The notes below the pieces were generated by a model. That model was given only the letters and a program-made list of their open reading frames with translations. It did no database searches and was not told the DNA's origin. This document shows positions 45,704 through 55,903 of a stretch of 64,000 bases of DNA, piece by piece. The number at the start of each line of letters is the position of its first letter. The first letter of the stretch is position 1. This DNA is from Candidatus Hodarchaeota archaeon (GTDB lineage: Archaea; Asgardarchaeota; Heimdallarchaeia; Hodarchaeales; Hodarchaeaceae). Location of the stretch: the NCBI GenBank assembly GCA_029856365.1, contig JAHQWW010000008.1:1-64000 (forward strand), in the 5' to 3' direction. Position numbers and translations under genes: made by a program.

Positions 45704-46366
45704 TTAGTCTGTGATTAATATGTGAACTTCAACTTCCTTTTCAGTTAGAGGTTCTTTTTTCCCTAATGCTGAAGTCATAATTTCTAGAATTAATTTCTTT
45801 GCAGTTTCCACATCAAGACCGACTTTATATTGTTTTCGTAGAGCATCAATCACCCGTTCATTACCGCTACCTGCAGCATAGGCATTTACTGCAAAGAATG
45901 AACCACCATTATCAACAAAGAAAAGCTGTGCTTCATTATCCACTGAACTAAATCCAGCGAGAATTAATGCAGTACCAAAAGGCCTTAATCCACCTGCAAT
46001 AGTATGTCGAGCCATTAGATCACCTAATCGTGATGCCAACGCACGAACAGAAATCTTTTCACCATAAATGAGACGATGTTGCTGAGCAATAAGACGGGCT
46101 TGACCAATGAGAAGATTAGAATCTGTAGATAAGCCTGAAGCGACAACAAAAAGATTTTTATCGATTTCTTGAATCTTGTCTGGTCTGATGACAAGAGGAT
46201 CATAAAGTGTTTCACCAGCTAATAATATTGTCTTATCATCAAGTATCATACCGACAGCAGCAGCTCCTCTTTCCGAAGCTTTGCGGGCGTAAGAGAGTTG
46301 AACCAGTTCCCCATCAGGAGACCAAATAGCCGCACTTTTATCGTATGGAACACGAGAATCATACAT
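45704..46366 (-). CDS. psmA: Proteasome alpha subunit
   Basis: 220 residues. YDKSAAIWSPDGELVQLSYARKASERGAA is the alpha-subunit N-terminal signature with the gate region, and there is no processed threonine. At 220 residues it is shorter than most archaeal alphas (about 240), missing mainly the acidic tail. It forms the outer rings of the 20S core. It lies 12 nt downstream of the beta gene with a GAGGTG ribosome-binding site, so the two are co-transcribed. Confidence 0.92.
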   Translation of the reverse strand: MYDSRVPYDKSAAIWSPDGELVQLSYARKASERGAAAVGMILDDKTILLAGETLYDPLVIRPDKIQEIDKNLFVVASGLSTDSNLLIGQARLIAQQHRLIYGEKISVRALASRLGDLMARHTIAGGLRPFGTALILAGFSSVDNEAQLFFVDNGGSFFAVNAYAAGSGNERVIDALRKQYKVGLDVETAKKLILEIMTSALGKKEPLTEKEVEVHILITD

Positions 46367-46378
46367 TTATTGTTCACC

Positions 46379-47032
46379 TCATAAGTCTATATGAATTTCT
46401 TCTGCAACGTCCTCTTTAGTGCTGAAGATTAATCCATCAATGCCGTTTCCTGTAGCAATGTCACGACCAATCGCCATTTTCAACGCATTAATACCTAGGT
46501 CTTTTGCTTTAGCTTTTGTTAAATCTGGTTTCCATGAGGCCTCAAGAACACCCATTGCTAGAAGAGTACCAGACCCAATAGCTATATAATCCTCCTCTGC
46601 AAGGGATCCACTTGGATCAAGCACGTAAACATGAGACCCACGACGATCCACTCCTCCGACAAGGAGTTGCACCCACCACGGGGTATATCTTCTAAAACCC
46701 CCATGTATGATTGTAGCCAATAAACTTGCCGCAACTCTTATACTTGGTCGAAAATTGTTCTCTAATTCGTAGAGACGAAGTTCAGATTTCATTACGTCAA
46801 TCAAGGTTTGGGCGTCGGAGACTAAACCCGCAATACCCATACCTGTATATTCATTTAATTTATGCACTTTCTTTGCGCGTTTACTAGCAATGAAAGTTCC
46901 TGCTGATGCTCGTCGGTCAGCAACAAGTATCATTCCATCTACATATTTTAAAGCGAGACCTGTTGTACCTGTTACAAGTTGCATCTGATTTGGATTTCCA
47001 GTATTAAACATTGGATTAGTTGGAAAATTCAC
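46379..47032 (-). CDS. psmB: Proteasome beta subunit
   Basis: 217 residues. A 22-residue propeptide ends in ...QLVTG, followed by TTGLALKY, so Thr23 becomes the catalytic N-terminus. Asp39 (VADRR) and Lys55 (KRAKK) supply Asp17 and Lys33 of the mature enzyme. It is the proteolytic subunit and is catalytically complete. It is the first gene of the beta-alpha operon. Confidence 0.95.
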   Translation of the reverse strand: MNFPTNPMFNTGNPNQMQLVTGTTGLALKYVDGMILVADRRASAGTFIASKRAKKVHKLNEYTGMGIAGLVSDAQTLIDVMKSELRLYELENNFRPSIRVAASLLATIIHGGFRRYTPWWVQLLVGGVDRRGSHVYVLDPSGSLAEEDYIAIGSGTLLAMGVLEASWKPDLTKAKAKDLGINALKMAIGRDIATGNGIDGLIFSTKEDVAEEIHIDL

Positions 47033-47131
47033 AGTAAATTTCTCCTTGTATTGAATTTTTCTTTTAATATTAAGTTTTTCTAACTTATTTAAGCTTATTT
47101 AGCTAGAATAATATATTGACTGACTTTTAAT

Positions 47132-47161
47132 GGATATAACCAATCGGCTTTTTTTATATCC
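47132..47161. promoter_or_regulatory. Inverted repeat upstream of the proteasome operon
   Basis: GGATATAA and TTATATCC form perfect 8-bp arms, separated by 14 nt, about 100 nt upstream of the beta gene. The arms contain TATA-like sequence, so this may be an operator overlapping the promoter. Confidence 0.3.
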
Positions 47162-47273
47162 CCAAACTTTACATAATTGCATGAAAATTTTACAATTAAT
47201 AAAATTACATCAGTTTTTATATCATAACCTGAAATTTAGATGGAAAATAGGTAGGTTCAATAAATTTACTTGT

Positions 47274-50237
47274 TTAGAGTTCCAGTGAGAGTGCTGGTTT
47301 TCCAGGTTGAGCCCTAGGAGCTCTGTTTAATGGATCTTCGAAGTCATCGCTTTCAGCAATATAGACAGCAACAGGACATTTGAATACTGTCTCCATATAA
47401 TCTTTGTATCCTTTAACTGCTTCTAATTCTTTGTGAGATCCCAAGAAGTCTTGTCGGAATATTTTTACATCTCCACGAATACGTTGTAATTCTTTGGCTA
47501 GCGTATTCATTTTAGAGGAAAGCTCGGGCATTTTTTTAAATTTTCCCATTATTTTTCCTATATTAAATGCACCATCACCCACGATGTCTCGAGCAGCTGC
47601 GTATAATTCTCGTTTCCACTCTGGCGCAATATAGATAGAGATACTAGTAGGATTTGTTCTTTTTAACTCTATGATTGACTGGATATCCTCAATTAGATTA
47701 TTAATGAAAGACATCTGCCTATTTAATATGGTTCCTTCAGCTGGGACATCAATAGAGGGTATTAAACGTAGAGAACAGAACTCTGAATTACCAATTCGTT
47801 GGTTTAACTCTTCACAAATGTGAGGTATTACGGGACTTAGGACAACAATCCAAGGATCCATGATTAAACGTAAAGCAGCATGTTTTTCAGACGTTGGAAT
47901 CCCAATTGATGTTTTTTCATAGAACTCAACATCTCGCAACATTAAATGAAAACAATGTGAGACATAACCTCGCCCGTTAAATGCTTCAATTTGGTCAATG
48001 GCGTCCCTTAAATGTTGATGACATGTTGATACAAATGCTCGGGTCATGAAGGAAGCAGTTTTCAAGTCAACTTGTTCTGTAGGTGGATTGTTAATTATCG
48101 AGTTTGCAATAGTCCAAAACTTCCGTATCCTAGATACAAGGGTTATTACCCCTTCTTCTGTCCAATTTAATACAGTGTCTGCAGAACCAGCTGAAACTAA
48201 GTATAGACGAGTCACATCAACTGAATACTTTTTTGGTAGATGAGCGATTGGAATGACATTTCCAGCAGACTTAGACATTTTTTTCCCTTCACGGATTAAC
48301 ATTTCATTCAATGAGAAATTCTTCAACCAATGTTTTTCAGGAAATATTGCAGCATGATGGAAGATTGCGAACGATAAATGATTGCCTATGTGACCAATCG
48401 CGGTATGTCGTAGATCATTCGGGTACCAATATTCGAATTCTTCACGCATGCTCTCCAATAGTCTGGAATCAATGTCGGACTCTTGTGAGATTTTTTCGGC
48501 GTTACCTTTACCTAAAAAGATAAAATCGAATACTGCTGGGATTAAGTGATCAGAAGTAATTTCATTTTCATGAATTTGACGAATTATAGTGTAAAATGCC
48601 ATGTAAATTACACTGTCTGATAAAGACTCTATGATCCATCCTTGACCTTTTGTCAGAGGAAATTCTGTTCCTAAACCTCGTTTTCTAACACATGGTCGAC
48701 GATCTAACCAATTAAAGGTGCTTTCAAAAGAGCGACGATACTTCTCTGGAACAATAGTCATTTGGTTTAAAGCGCGCCAAGCAGTTGCTTTCCATTTTTT
48801 ATCGCCATAATTCAAGAAATATTGATCGGGGATAACTGCAACTATTATTTCGCCACCACATCTGCAAATTGCTTTCCGTGAAACTTCATAAAACGAACTA
48901 GCACGCCCCTCCGCCTTCAATGTCTCTGCAACTTTATCTTTGGCTTGTTCAACCCTCAAACCTATAAATTCCTCTGTATTTCCCATCATGATGCCATTAT
49001 AGAATTCAGTCGAATAAATCTCTTGGGTAGCAATTTCTAGTTTCTTGACATCATTTTGGTCTTTTATATCCATTCTTTCACAGATCTCAACAGCTGGAAA
49101 TTCACCGTATAAATCCAGAGAAATAAGAGCAATAGGCTTTATATCTTTAACTTTTTCAGCCAATCCTTCATATGGCTCAAGAGGAGAGGGATTTATCTGG
49201 ATGTCTCGTAGCGCAATATAATCATAAGGCGCATGTGCAGGTACAGAATATACAACGCCAGATGCATGGCTAGGATCAACAAATGTTGCTGGTAGGATTG
49301 GGAGAGGACGATCAGGGACTCGAGGGGCAAAAGCTTCCTGACCTATCAATTCAGATCCGGGAAATTCATCCAAGACTTTTATCTTATGATTCTGATATTG
49401 CAGCTTTTTTTCTGCTTCTGAAGAGACAATCCAAACTTCTCCATCAATTTCAATTCTTTTATAGATAGCAGTTGGATGTAACCAGATATTAGTGGCTCCA
49501 TATATTGTTTCAGGACGAAAAGTTGCAGCAACTAGATATTCTTTCTCTAAAGAAAATTTTAAGCCAACAAATTCCTGTACTTCAACTTTTTCAATATCAG
49601 CATCTTTGATGTCATCTTCACCAACCGCATTTTGACAATTCAAACACCATAAGATAGGAAATTCTCCTTTTACGATTAGATTTTTAGCGATGATATGACT
49701 ATACTGCCATTCAATGAACCTGTTGTATTCTGGATCCCCAGTAGTGAATTGTCGATGCGTATCTAGGGAATATCCCATGGCTTTAAAGTCGTTGATCATA
49801 TTTTTCGCAAAAAACATTGCTACATTCATGGGTTTTACAAAGGACTTTACTATTTCAGAGACTTTTTTGTCATCAGTTTCATAAATCTTAACGTAATCAG
49901 TATATTTTTCAACCTCTTTCTTATCTCCTGCTTCAATTTTTGCTGAAACAGACAGAACAGGTGTTCCAGTTATGTGGAAAGCCATTGGCCACAATGTATT
50001 ATAGCCTTGTTGACGCTTAAATCGAGTAAATAGATCTCCTAGCGTATATGTTCGAGTATGGCCGACATGGAGAGCTCCAGAAGCATATGGATAAGCAACT
50101 GTAACAAAATATTTTGTTTTTGATTTATCTACAATTGCTTGGAAAATATCCTTTTCATCCCATCGTTTCTGCCATTTTCGTTCTACAGATCGTAATGTTT
50201 CAAAGAATTCTTCTATAGATAGCTGCTGTTCACTCAC
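47274..50237 (-). CDS. leuS: Leucyl-tRNA synthetase (archaeal type)
   Basis: 987 residues. The class I motifs are HVGH (57-60, in ASGALHVGHTRTY) and KMSKS (about residue 652, in GKKMSKSAGN). The editing domain (VAATFRPETIYGATN) and an archaeal/eukaryotic-type C-terminal region are present. It charges tRNA-Leu. It stands alone between large spacers, and no T-box or other leader element is seen. Confidence 0.98.
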   Translation of the reverse strand: MSEQQLSIEEFFETLRSVERKWQKRWDEKDIFQAIVDKSKTKYFVTVAYPYASGALHVGHTRTYTLGDLFTRFKRQQGYNTLWPMAFHITGTPVLSVSAKIEAGDKKEVEKYTDYVKIYETDDKKVSEIVKSFVKPMNVAMFFAKNMINDFKAMGYSLDTHRQFTTGDPEYNRFIEWQYSHIIAKNLIVKGEFPILWCLNCQNAVGEDDIKDADIEKVEVQEFVGLKFSLEKEYLVAATFRPETIYGATNIWLHPTAIYKRIEIDGEVWIVSSEAEKKLQYQNHKIKVLDEFPGSELIGQEAFAPRVPDRPLPILPATFVDPSHASGVVYSVPAHAPYDYIALRDIQINPSPLEPYEGLAEKVKDIKPIALISLDLYGEFPAVEICERMDIKDQNDVKKLEIATQEIYSTEFYNGIMMGNTEEFIGLRVEQAKDKVAETLKAEGRASSFYEVSRKAICRCGGEIIVAVIPDQYFLNYGDKKWKATAWRALNQMTIVPEKYRRSFESTFNWLDRRPCVRKRGLGTEFPLTKGQGWIIESLSDSVIYMAFYTIIRQIHENEITSDHLIPAVFDFIFLGKGNAEKISQESDIDSRLLESMREEFEYWYPNDLRHTAIGHIGNHLSFAIFHHAAIFPEKHWLKNFSLNEMLIREGKKMSKSAGNVIPIAHLPKKYSVDVTRLYLVSAGSADTVLNWTEEGVITLVSRIRKFWTIANSIINNPPTEQVDLKTASFMTRAFVSTCHQHLRDAIDQIEAFNGRGYVSHCFHLMLRDVEFYEKTSIGIPTSEKHAALRLIMDPWIVVLSPVIPHICEELNQRIGNSEFCSLRLIPSIDVPAEGTILNRQMSFINNLIEDIQSIIELKRTNPTSISIYIAPEWKRELYAAARDIVGDGAFNIGKIMGKFKKMPELSSKMNTLAKELQRIRGDVKIFRQDFLGSHKELEAVKGYKDYMETVFKCPVAVYIAESDDFEDPLNRAPRAQPGKPALSLEL

Positions 50238-50584
50238 TGCATTTCACCATATTTCTCATACTTTCTAGTTCCATTCTTATCTGCTTCGCAGCACACAGGC
50301 TTCAAACCAGAAGAAATTGCTAAAAATTCTACTGAGGTTGACTGAAAACGTTCTCTGAAAAATTGAAATAAGACTTTATAGGGGGAGAACGTAATTCCTC
50401 ATTACCATTACCTCAACTCTGCACCCCTTTCTTGGTACTTATAAACATTTGGAATACGTCAATTGTAGTTTCCATTGGATGGGATTTTTGGTTTGATGTA
50501 ATACTAGTCACTCACCAAGTACATGAAGAGAGAATGAAAAAAGAAAAAACCAAAATGAAGATTGGAATCTTTTGTTAAAATCAC
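50238..50584. other. Intergenic spacer upstream of leuS
   Basis: No gene or RNA is recognised. TATA-like elements for leuS on the minus strand lie near 50438-50446 (CTTATAAAC on the plus strand). An A-rich tract at 50535-50549 would give a T-rich terminator for the winged-helix gene on the minus strand. Confidence 0.4.
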
Positions 50585-51217
50585 TTAGTTTGCTAATGAT
50601 GTAGGGGTATCATTAAAGTTCACTAAAATCTTACAATCCAAAAGAAATTGTTGAAGAATATGTAAGAATTTATTAATTGCTCCTTTTGACACGTTATAGG
50701 CCATTATTTCAATCTTTGAGGCAGTAATTGATGAAATAAGGATTTTAGAGTGATCTTCTGCATGAATCCATTCTAATCGCCCCTTTCCGTTTGTATAGTA
50801 ATGTCCTATGAATCGAAAATCACCAAAATATTTTCCAGCTAATTTACTAATAATACTCTTCACTGGAAAATCACGATCAGTTGAAAAAACAGTTAATTCC
50901 TGTTTGTTACTCGTGTTCAAATTAGAATAGTCTAAAAATAACTGTTGTTTATTATAATAATCACGAATCATCTCATAGGAATTATTGTCCAATCCATAAC
51001 CCCCATCTGGATAACGTTCAATCAATTGATCTTCTTGCAGTCGTTCCAGAGCGCGTGATAGTTTTTGTTGATGGACATCCTTTAAAATCCGACGAAGCCC
51101 ATTAAAACGGAATGTATAGTTTTTTTCTCGCAATGATAATTCGGAGAGGACATCTCTTTCGAGTTTTGATAGGTATTCAGGAATAATTTCATCCTCTTCT
51201 TGATTCAAATTCTCCAT
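50585..51217 (-). CDS. Winged-helix transcription regulator-like protein
   Basis: 210 residues. Residues 15-80 form a winged helix: LERDVLSELSLREKN, FNGLRRILKDVHQQKLSRALERLQEDQLIERYPDGGYGL. The C-terminal part, about 120 residues, is alpha/beta and might sense a ligand. It lies 92 nt downstream of the hsp20 gene on the same strand, so control of the heat-shock gene is possible but not shown. Confidence 0.65.
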   Translation of the reverse strand: MENLNQEEDEIIPEYLSKLERDVLSELSLREKNYTFRFNGLRRILKDVHQQKLSRALERLQEDQLIERYPDGGYGLDNNSYEMIRDYYNKQQLFLDYSNLNTSNKQELTVFSTDRDFPVKSIISKLAGKYFGDFRFIGHYYTNGKGRLEWIHAEDHSKILISSITASKIEIMAYNVSKGAINKFLHILQQFLLDCKILVNFNDTPTSLAN

Positions 51218-51309
51218 TTATTCAACGCTTCCTACAAGATCAATTTTACTAAAAATATAAAAAGATAAAGAAAATGGTAGACCAATATCATTGAATTGAA
51301 CAGGTCAGC

Positions 51310-51885
51310 CTAGTCAATCTTTACCCGAAACTTCTGTGAGGAGTTCTTAATCTTCTTGCCACGGATCTCAAGAACTCCATTATTAACAGAGCTTTTTATG
51401 CTATTCACTTCTATTTTCGAAGGTAATAAGATCGTCTGATTAAACTCGTTACTCTCTGACTTCCCTGTAAGAGTGATTTCTGTCCCTTCTTCATTAATAT
51501 CTATAGTCAGATTTTCTTTAGTAAATCCTGGCACTTCAACAATTAATTTCAAATGATTATTATCATCAATGAAATCCACAAACCTCTCCTCTGAGGTTAA
51601 AGTTGCTTGAAGACGTGGCTCAGAAAGACCTTTTAATGGGAGTTGTATTTTAGGAAGACCCTGTTTTTGCCGATAGTCGTTTAAATTTCCCCATTGGCGA
51701 AATTCAGGCTTATAATCTGTTTCAGGTCCAATACGGACAGAATATCCATAGGATATTGGTCCATCTTTTCGGTACTCAGAAGAACTAGCCCGCATGAGAG
51801 AATCAATCTCTTCTTCGAAGGAACGAAACATTTCACCGAAATTAAAATTCCAAATATCATCAAAATATCGTTTCTTGCGATTCAT
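51310..51885 (-). CDS. hsp20: Hsp20/alpha-crystallin small heat-shock protein
   Basis: 191 residues. The C-terminal alpha-crystallin domain (residues about 100-190) runs HLKLIVEVPGFTKENLTIDI ... NNGVLEIRGKK. The N-terminal 95 residues are longer than usual and contain aromatic residues (YFDDIWNFNFGEMF), typical for oligomer assembly. The ATG at 51885 follows an AAGGTG site; a GTG 9 nt upstream would overlap it. Confidence 0.92.
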   Translation of the reverse strand: MNRKKRYFDDIWNFNFGEMFRSFEEEIDSLMRASSSEYRKDGPISYGYSVRIGPETDYKPEFRQWGNLNDYRQKQGLPKIQLPLKGLSEPRLQATLTSEERFVDFIDDNNHLKLIVEVPGFTKENLTIDINEEGTEITLTGKSESNEFNQTILLPSKIEVNSIKSSVNNGVLEIRGKKIKNSSQKFRVKID

Positions 51886-51932
51886 ATCAATCACCTTGTT
51901 GATTATACTTTATATAAAAAAATTCACATTAT

Positions 51933-51942
51933 GTTTATAAAT
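51933..51942 (-). promoter_or_regulatory. TATA box of hsp20
   Basis: On the minus strand ATTTATAAAC lies about 50 nt before the hsp20 ATG, at a distance that gives a short leader. Confidence 0.4.
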
Positions 51943-52057
51943 TTTTTGTTATGGGATGGAAAATAATTTCGCACTTTATGGATGTTATAGGACATTTATA
52001 GCATTTTCTATCAAAATCAAATGGTGTGAATAAAAAAAGAATCTTAGATAAACTATT

Positions 52058-52936
52058 ATGGTTTATTACTCTCTTGGAGTATGTCAGCTATTGGTAGACT
52101 TTATTGCTGCTTTATTGATGGCAATTTTTCAAGGAATCATCGAGTGGCTTCCCATTAGTTCTGAAGGTCAATTATCGCTGTTATTTGTTAATTTTTATGA
52201 CATAGACGAACTAGAAGCTGTTACACTAGCCTTATTGTTGCATATCGGCACAATGATTTCCGTATTGTGGGTTTTTCGGTCTGATTTTAGAGAGATGGCC
52301 GATTTAAACGCGAAAATCACTGAGGTGACTTTGATAGCTACATTAGGAACAATAATTACAGCTGTCCCTATTGTACTCATCTTCAAAAACTATTGGGAAC
52401 AATGGACACATATTCTTTCAATCCCAGCAGATCTTCTTTTCACTATGATTGTTGGAATTCTTTTAGTCTTAACTGGATTAATTCTCACTAGCCAACCGGA
52501 ACAAGGTACACGAGAGCTAAAATCCGTTACACAAAAAGAAGCGCTCATCTTGGGCATGGCTCAAGGAATTGCGGCATTACCAGGTATTAGTCGAAGTGGG
52601 ATGACAATAACTGTATTATTGTTCGTTGGTTTAACTCAACGAGATGCCTTGCGTATAAGCTTTATCATCTCAGTTCCAGCAGTGTTAGGCGCCATGATAC
52701 TAGAATTCATTTTAAGTGGCTTCTCAATCCAACCTAATGCCCTCATTATAGGTACCATTATATTTCCTTATATATTATTGATTTTCACAATCTTCATAAC
52801 TGCTGTCATTGGAATAATCACAATGAGAAGTCTACTTCAATTGAAAACTTTACCATATGATAAATTTTGCATTATATTTGGCACTGGTACTATTCTCTTA
52901 GCAATTTTATTATTCATCATCTGGATAGTGTGTTAA
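52058..52936 (+). CDS. uppP: Undecaprenyl-diphosphatase UppP/BacA family
   Basis: 292 residues with about eight membrane helices. The active-site motifs are QGIIEWLPISSEGQL and ALPGISRSGM (the PGxSRSG loop). In archaea it recycles the polyprenyl diphosphate carrier used for surface glycosylation. The following gene starts 1 nt after its stop, so they are co-transcribed. Confidence 0.9.
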   Translation: MVYYSLGVCQLLVDFIAALLMAIFQGIIEWLPISSEGQLSLLFVNFYDIDELEAVTLALLLHIGTMISVLWVFRSDFREMADLNAKITEVTLIATLGTIITAVPIVLIFKNYWEQWTHILSIPADLLFTMIVGILLVLTGLILTSQPEQGTRELKSVTQKEALILGMAQGIAALPGISRSGMTITVLLFVGLTQRDALRISFIISVPAVLGAMILEFILSGFSIQPNALIIGTIIFPYILLIFTIFITAVIGIITMRSLLQLKTLPYDKFCIIFGTGTILLAILLFIIWIVC

Positions 52937-52937
52937 A

Positions 52938-54284
52938 ATGACATTAACCCCAACACATTTTAGTTTGCAGTCCATTTTATTTTGGACATTCATACCTACT
53001 TCTGAAAAAGAAAGATTTCAACAAAAAAAGTTGTATTTTTGGGCTGTAGTAGCTTTTTCAATCCTTCCCGATCTTGATATATTTATTGGGGTACATAGAG
53101 GCTTGTTTCATAGTATAGTTCTACCAATAATTTTGATAATTCTAGGAACAGTCATATACTATCATTATTCATCTTCAAGTAGTATAGAGAGAGAAGAAAA
53201 AATTATTACAAACAATAACGAAAAACGTAGCTTCATAGGCCGCTGTATATTGTATGCAGGAATCTTATGGCTGATTCATATCTTTCTTGACTTAGAAACT
53301 CCCTTAGCTATCTTTTATCCATTGTCTGATCGCCTTTATCAGTTTAATTTCGTAATTCTCTTCGATGTTATGCCTTGGTTAATATTTCCAGCCACAATCG
53401 CTGGTATAGGTTTTGAAATCTCTGGAATATCATATTTAAGAGGTCTAACAACATACTTTGTGAATTTACCACCTTCAATTCGGGAAGAAATATGGGGTCA
53501 TAAACCTGTGGCCTTCTATATTAATGATTTCTTTATCCATGTGATTTTATTTGTGATATTTTTAGTGTATGTAGCTCGCCCCATGGCACCGACAGTCAAT
53601 TTAAACCGTTTGACTGAATGGCGAGAAAAGATCCGATTTGATGGACCTATCTTAACATTTAGTACAATAATGCTAGTTATGGGACTTGTTATTGGCCCAA
53701 TGATTGGAACACAGACTGTTGATACAGATTATATTAGAGGTTCTTTTCAAGTATCACCAACTACTTTTTCTCCAACTATAGCAATTAAGTTTGAAACCAC
53801 GAATTATTTACTCCAACCCAACACAGTGTTCTCTATAGAGAGTACATTAATTACAGGTTCTGATAGTAATCCTTTCGACCAAGTATTATTGTTAACAACT
53901 CAAGAATATTATAAGAACTTCTCCACTGGTGTCTCACAATTATTTAAACAGTATCCATTCAACACAAGTGAAAACATTTTCACTTTTGAAACCAATTACC
54001 AGTCTTTACTTTCAGATCTCATCATTTATCCTTTGGCTATGAATTTAACAAATCTCAACGAAACTAGTTTACACACTCAGTTATCTAGTGGGTCTTTTAT
54101 GGTTGTAGGAGTGATTGAACATTGGGATTCGACACAAATCCTAAATGGTACTCACTTATCTGAGAACACCAAATTGGAAGTTACAATAACATCCAGTCGT
54201 TTCACTCTTATGGTTTTTGGAACAGCTTCAATTATTATCGGACTGGCTTCTATAATTATTTCAGTTAGGGTTAAAAAGAGATAA
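52938..54284 (+). CDS. YdjM-like membrane-bound metal-dependent hydrolase
   Basis: 448 residues. The N-terminal 200 residues carry ILPDLDIFIG, HRGLFHSIV and WLIHIFLDLETPLAIFYPL, matching the YdjM/DUF457 family, with metal ligands at membrane faces. The C-terminal half is an extracytoplasmic beta-rich domain (about 260-420) between membrane helices and is not seen in short family members. Its coupling to UppP suggests action on a lipid-linked substrate. Confidence 0.77.
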   Translation: MTLTPTHFSLQSILFWTFIPTSEKERFQQKKLYFWAVVAFSILPDLDIFIGVHRGLFHSIVLPIILIILGTVIYYHYSSSSSIEREEKIITNNNEKRSFIGRCILYAGILWLIHIFLDLETPLAIFYPLSDRLYQFNFVILFDVMPWLIFPATIAGIGFEISGISYLRGLTTYFVNLPPSIREEIWGHKPVAFYINDFFIHVILFVIFLVYVARPMAPTVNLNRLTEWREKIRFDGPILTFSTIMLVMGLVIGPMIGTQTVDTDYIRGSFQVSPTTFSPTIAIKFETTNYLLQPNTVFSIESTLITGSDSNPFDQVLLLTTQEYYKNFSTGVSQLFKQYPFNTSENIFTFETNYQSLLSDLIIYPLAMNLTNLNETSLHTQLSSGSFMVVGVIEHWDSTQILNGTHLSENTKLEVTITSSRFTLMVFGTASIIIGLASIIISVRVKKR

Positions 54285-54412
54285 TTTTTGAAACATTCAG
54301 TTATCTGATTTGACATTTAATTCCTTTAATCCTCGATCTAATGATATCTAATCCAAATTTCAAACGTAAAAAAGTCTATAATCGAAAATATTTTAATCAG
54401 GAGACGATTATT

Positions 54413-54601
54413 ATGCCTTCATATCGTTGTCAAAATTGTGGAACCGTTGTTTCACCAATTCCTAAGCATTGCGGAAAAGAGATGGTGATTGGAGAAATAG
54501 ATGGTATACCAAGCTTAATTTGTTCTGTGGGAGGAGAATCTTGTCATCATGAACCTCTTCCAAAGTGTTGTTCAATGCCTGGTTATACTAGATGGATCTG
54601 A
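54413..54601 (+). CDS. Small Cys/His-rich zinc-binding protein
   Basis: 62 residues. YRCQNCGTVV opens a zinc ribbon, followed by KHCGKEM, LICSVGGESCHHEPLPKCC, which could bind one or two zinc ions. The ATG at 54413 is chosen because AGGAGA lies 9 nt upstream; an ATG at 54341 would add 24 unrelated residues. The family is unknown. Confidence 0.6.
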   Translation: MPSYRCQNCGTVVSPIPKHCGKEMVIGEIDGIPSLICSVGGESCHHEPLPKCCSMPGYTRWI

Positions 54602-54624
54602 AAAAGTCAATTCTCCATCCTAAT

Positions 54625-55839
54625 TTATTTGACAATCAAATTCAAGAAGCGCATAAATGGAGCTATCAGAAAAACCCTCCAAGGTACGATACAATGTACA
54701 ACACTATTGATATCTGATGAACTTAAGCGATTCATATACCATTGTACACGTCTGTCTCCACCCCCCGAGATTATGTCAAAGAATTGACGTAATTTATAGG
54801 CGCTTTTAAACATCTTCAACATTTGAACTTGCCATTTTGACTGATAATCAGATAACGGAACTTTTTCTCTGAAAAAACGTATAATAGAGCTTGCTGCAAT
54901 TGAACCTGCTACCATTGACGGAGGGATTCCTCCACCAACGCTAGATACAACTTGACATGCTGCATCACCAACCAGCAAAGTTTTTGTTTTTAATTCAACA
55001 GTTTCTTGAAAGGGGAGACCTACAGGAACGATACCTGCAATCGTTTGTCCTATGTGAGCATTCTTAAGAATTTGACTTGCAATAGGATGAATATTAATCA
55101 GATTAGACAATGCTTTGGAAACATTCATGTCATTTTTTAGCATAGGAAGGCGTACTCCAGCACCAACATTTGCAGTGTTCCGACTCTTGGGAATGATCCA
55201 AGCGTAAGCTCCAGGTGCATATTTCTCACCAAAAAACATCTTTACATCAGTTGAGTCATACTCGTTTTCTATCTCAGTCATTAAATGTTGTTTTACAATG
55301 ACAAAATGCTTATCGGGTCTTTTGTTTGCCAGTCCTGTCCATTTGGCTATACGAGAGCTAACTCCATCTGCTCCAACGATAATTTGTGGTGTAATTTGTA
55401 TAGATCTACCATTCTCCCGAACAACTGTGACCATATTATTTGTCATATCAACAGCGCAGGCAGAGGTCCAAACTTCAGCTCCATATTCTTTTCCTACTTC
55501 AATTAAATGGGCATTCCAGTTTCCACGATGAAGAGTATATCCCTGAAAAGGAGTTCTAATGACCTTTCTTTCTGGAGAAAAGAAGGAAATAGAGTGGGTA
55601 TATGTACTGATAAATTGCTTATTAAATGTGAAAAATGCTTGAGCATTAGGGACATCAGGCATCAAAGTAGCCATTTCTTCGGGAGCTGGCATAAACTCGC
55701 CACATTGAACAGGAAATCCAAGTTCTTGCCTATGATCAATGGCTAAAATTGAGATTTCTGAACCAGCAATTTGAGCCAACTTTGATAGAACTGTTGCACC
55801 TGCAGGTCCTAAACCTACAATAAGAACGTCCACATCCAT
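54625..55839 (-). CDS. Geranylgeranyl reductase family FAD protein
   Basis: 404 residues. DVLIVGLGPAGATVL (FAD), QCGEFMP, the GVSSRIAKWTGL region, and VGDAACQVVSSVGGGIP (the GD motif) are the GGR hallmarks. It saturates isoprenoid chains of archaeal lipids or of a quinone. It follows nuoN on the same strand after 64 nt, so reduction of a menaquinone side chain is an attractive option. The start at 55839 is picked to begin at the FAD fold; an upstream ATG adds 44 non-conserved residues. Confidence 0.88.
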   Translation of the reverse strand: MDVDVLIVGLGPAGATVLSKLAQIAGSEISILAIDHRQELGFPVQCGEFMPAPEEMATLMPDVPNAQAFFTFNKQFISTYTHSISFFSPERKVIRTPFQGYTLHRGNWNAHLIEVGKEYGAEVWTSACAVDMTNNMVTVVRENGRSIQITPQIIVGADGVSSRIAKWTGLANKRPDKHFVIVKQHLMTEIENEYDSTDVKMFFGEKYAPGAYAWIIPKSRNTANVGAGVRLPMLKNDMNVSKALSNLINIHPIASQILKNAHIGQTIAGIVPVGLPFQETVELKTKTLLVGDAACQVVSSVGGGIPPSMVAGSIAASSIIRFFREKVPLSDYQSKWQVQMLKMFKSAYKLRQFFDIISGGGDRRVQWYMNRLSSSDINSVVHCIVPWRVFLIAPFMRFLNLIVK

Positions 55840-55903
55840 AAGATGACAACTCAAATTGCGAAAAGCTAATAAGAATCGACAATTTAACTGAAAGGGTTTT
55901 TGT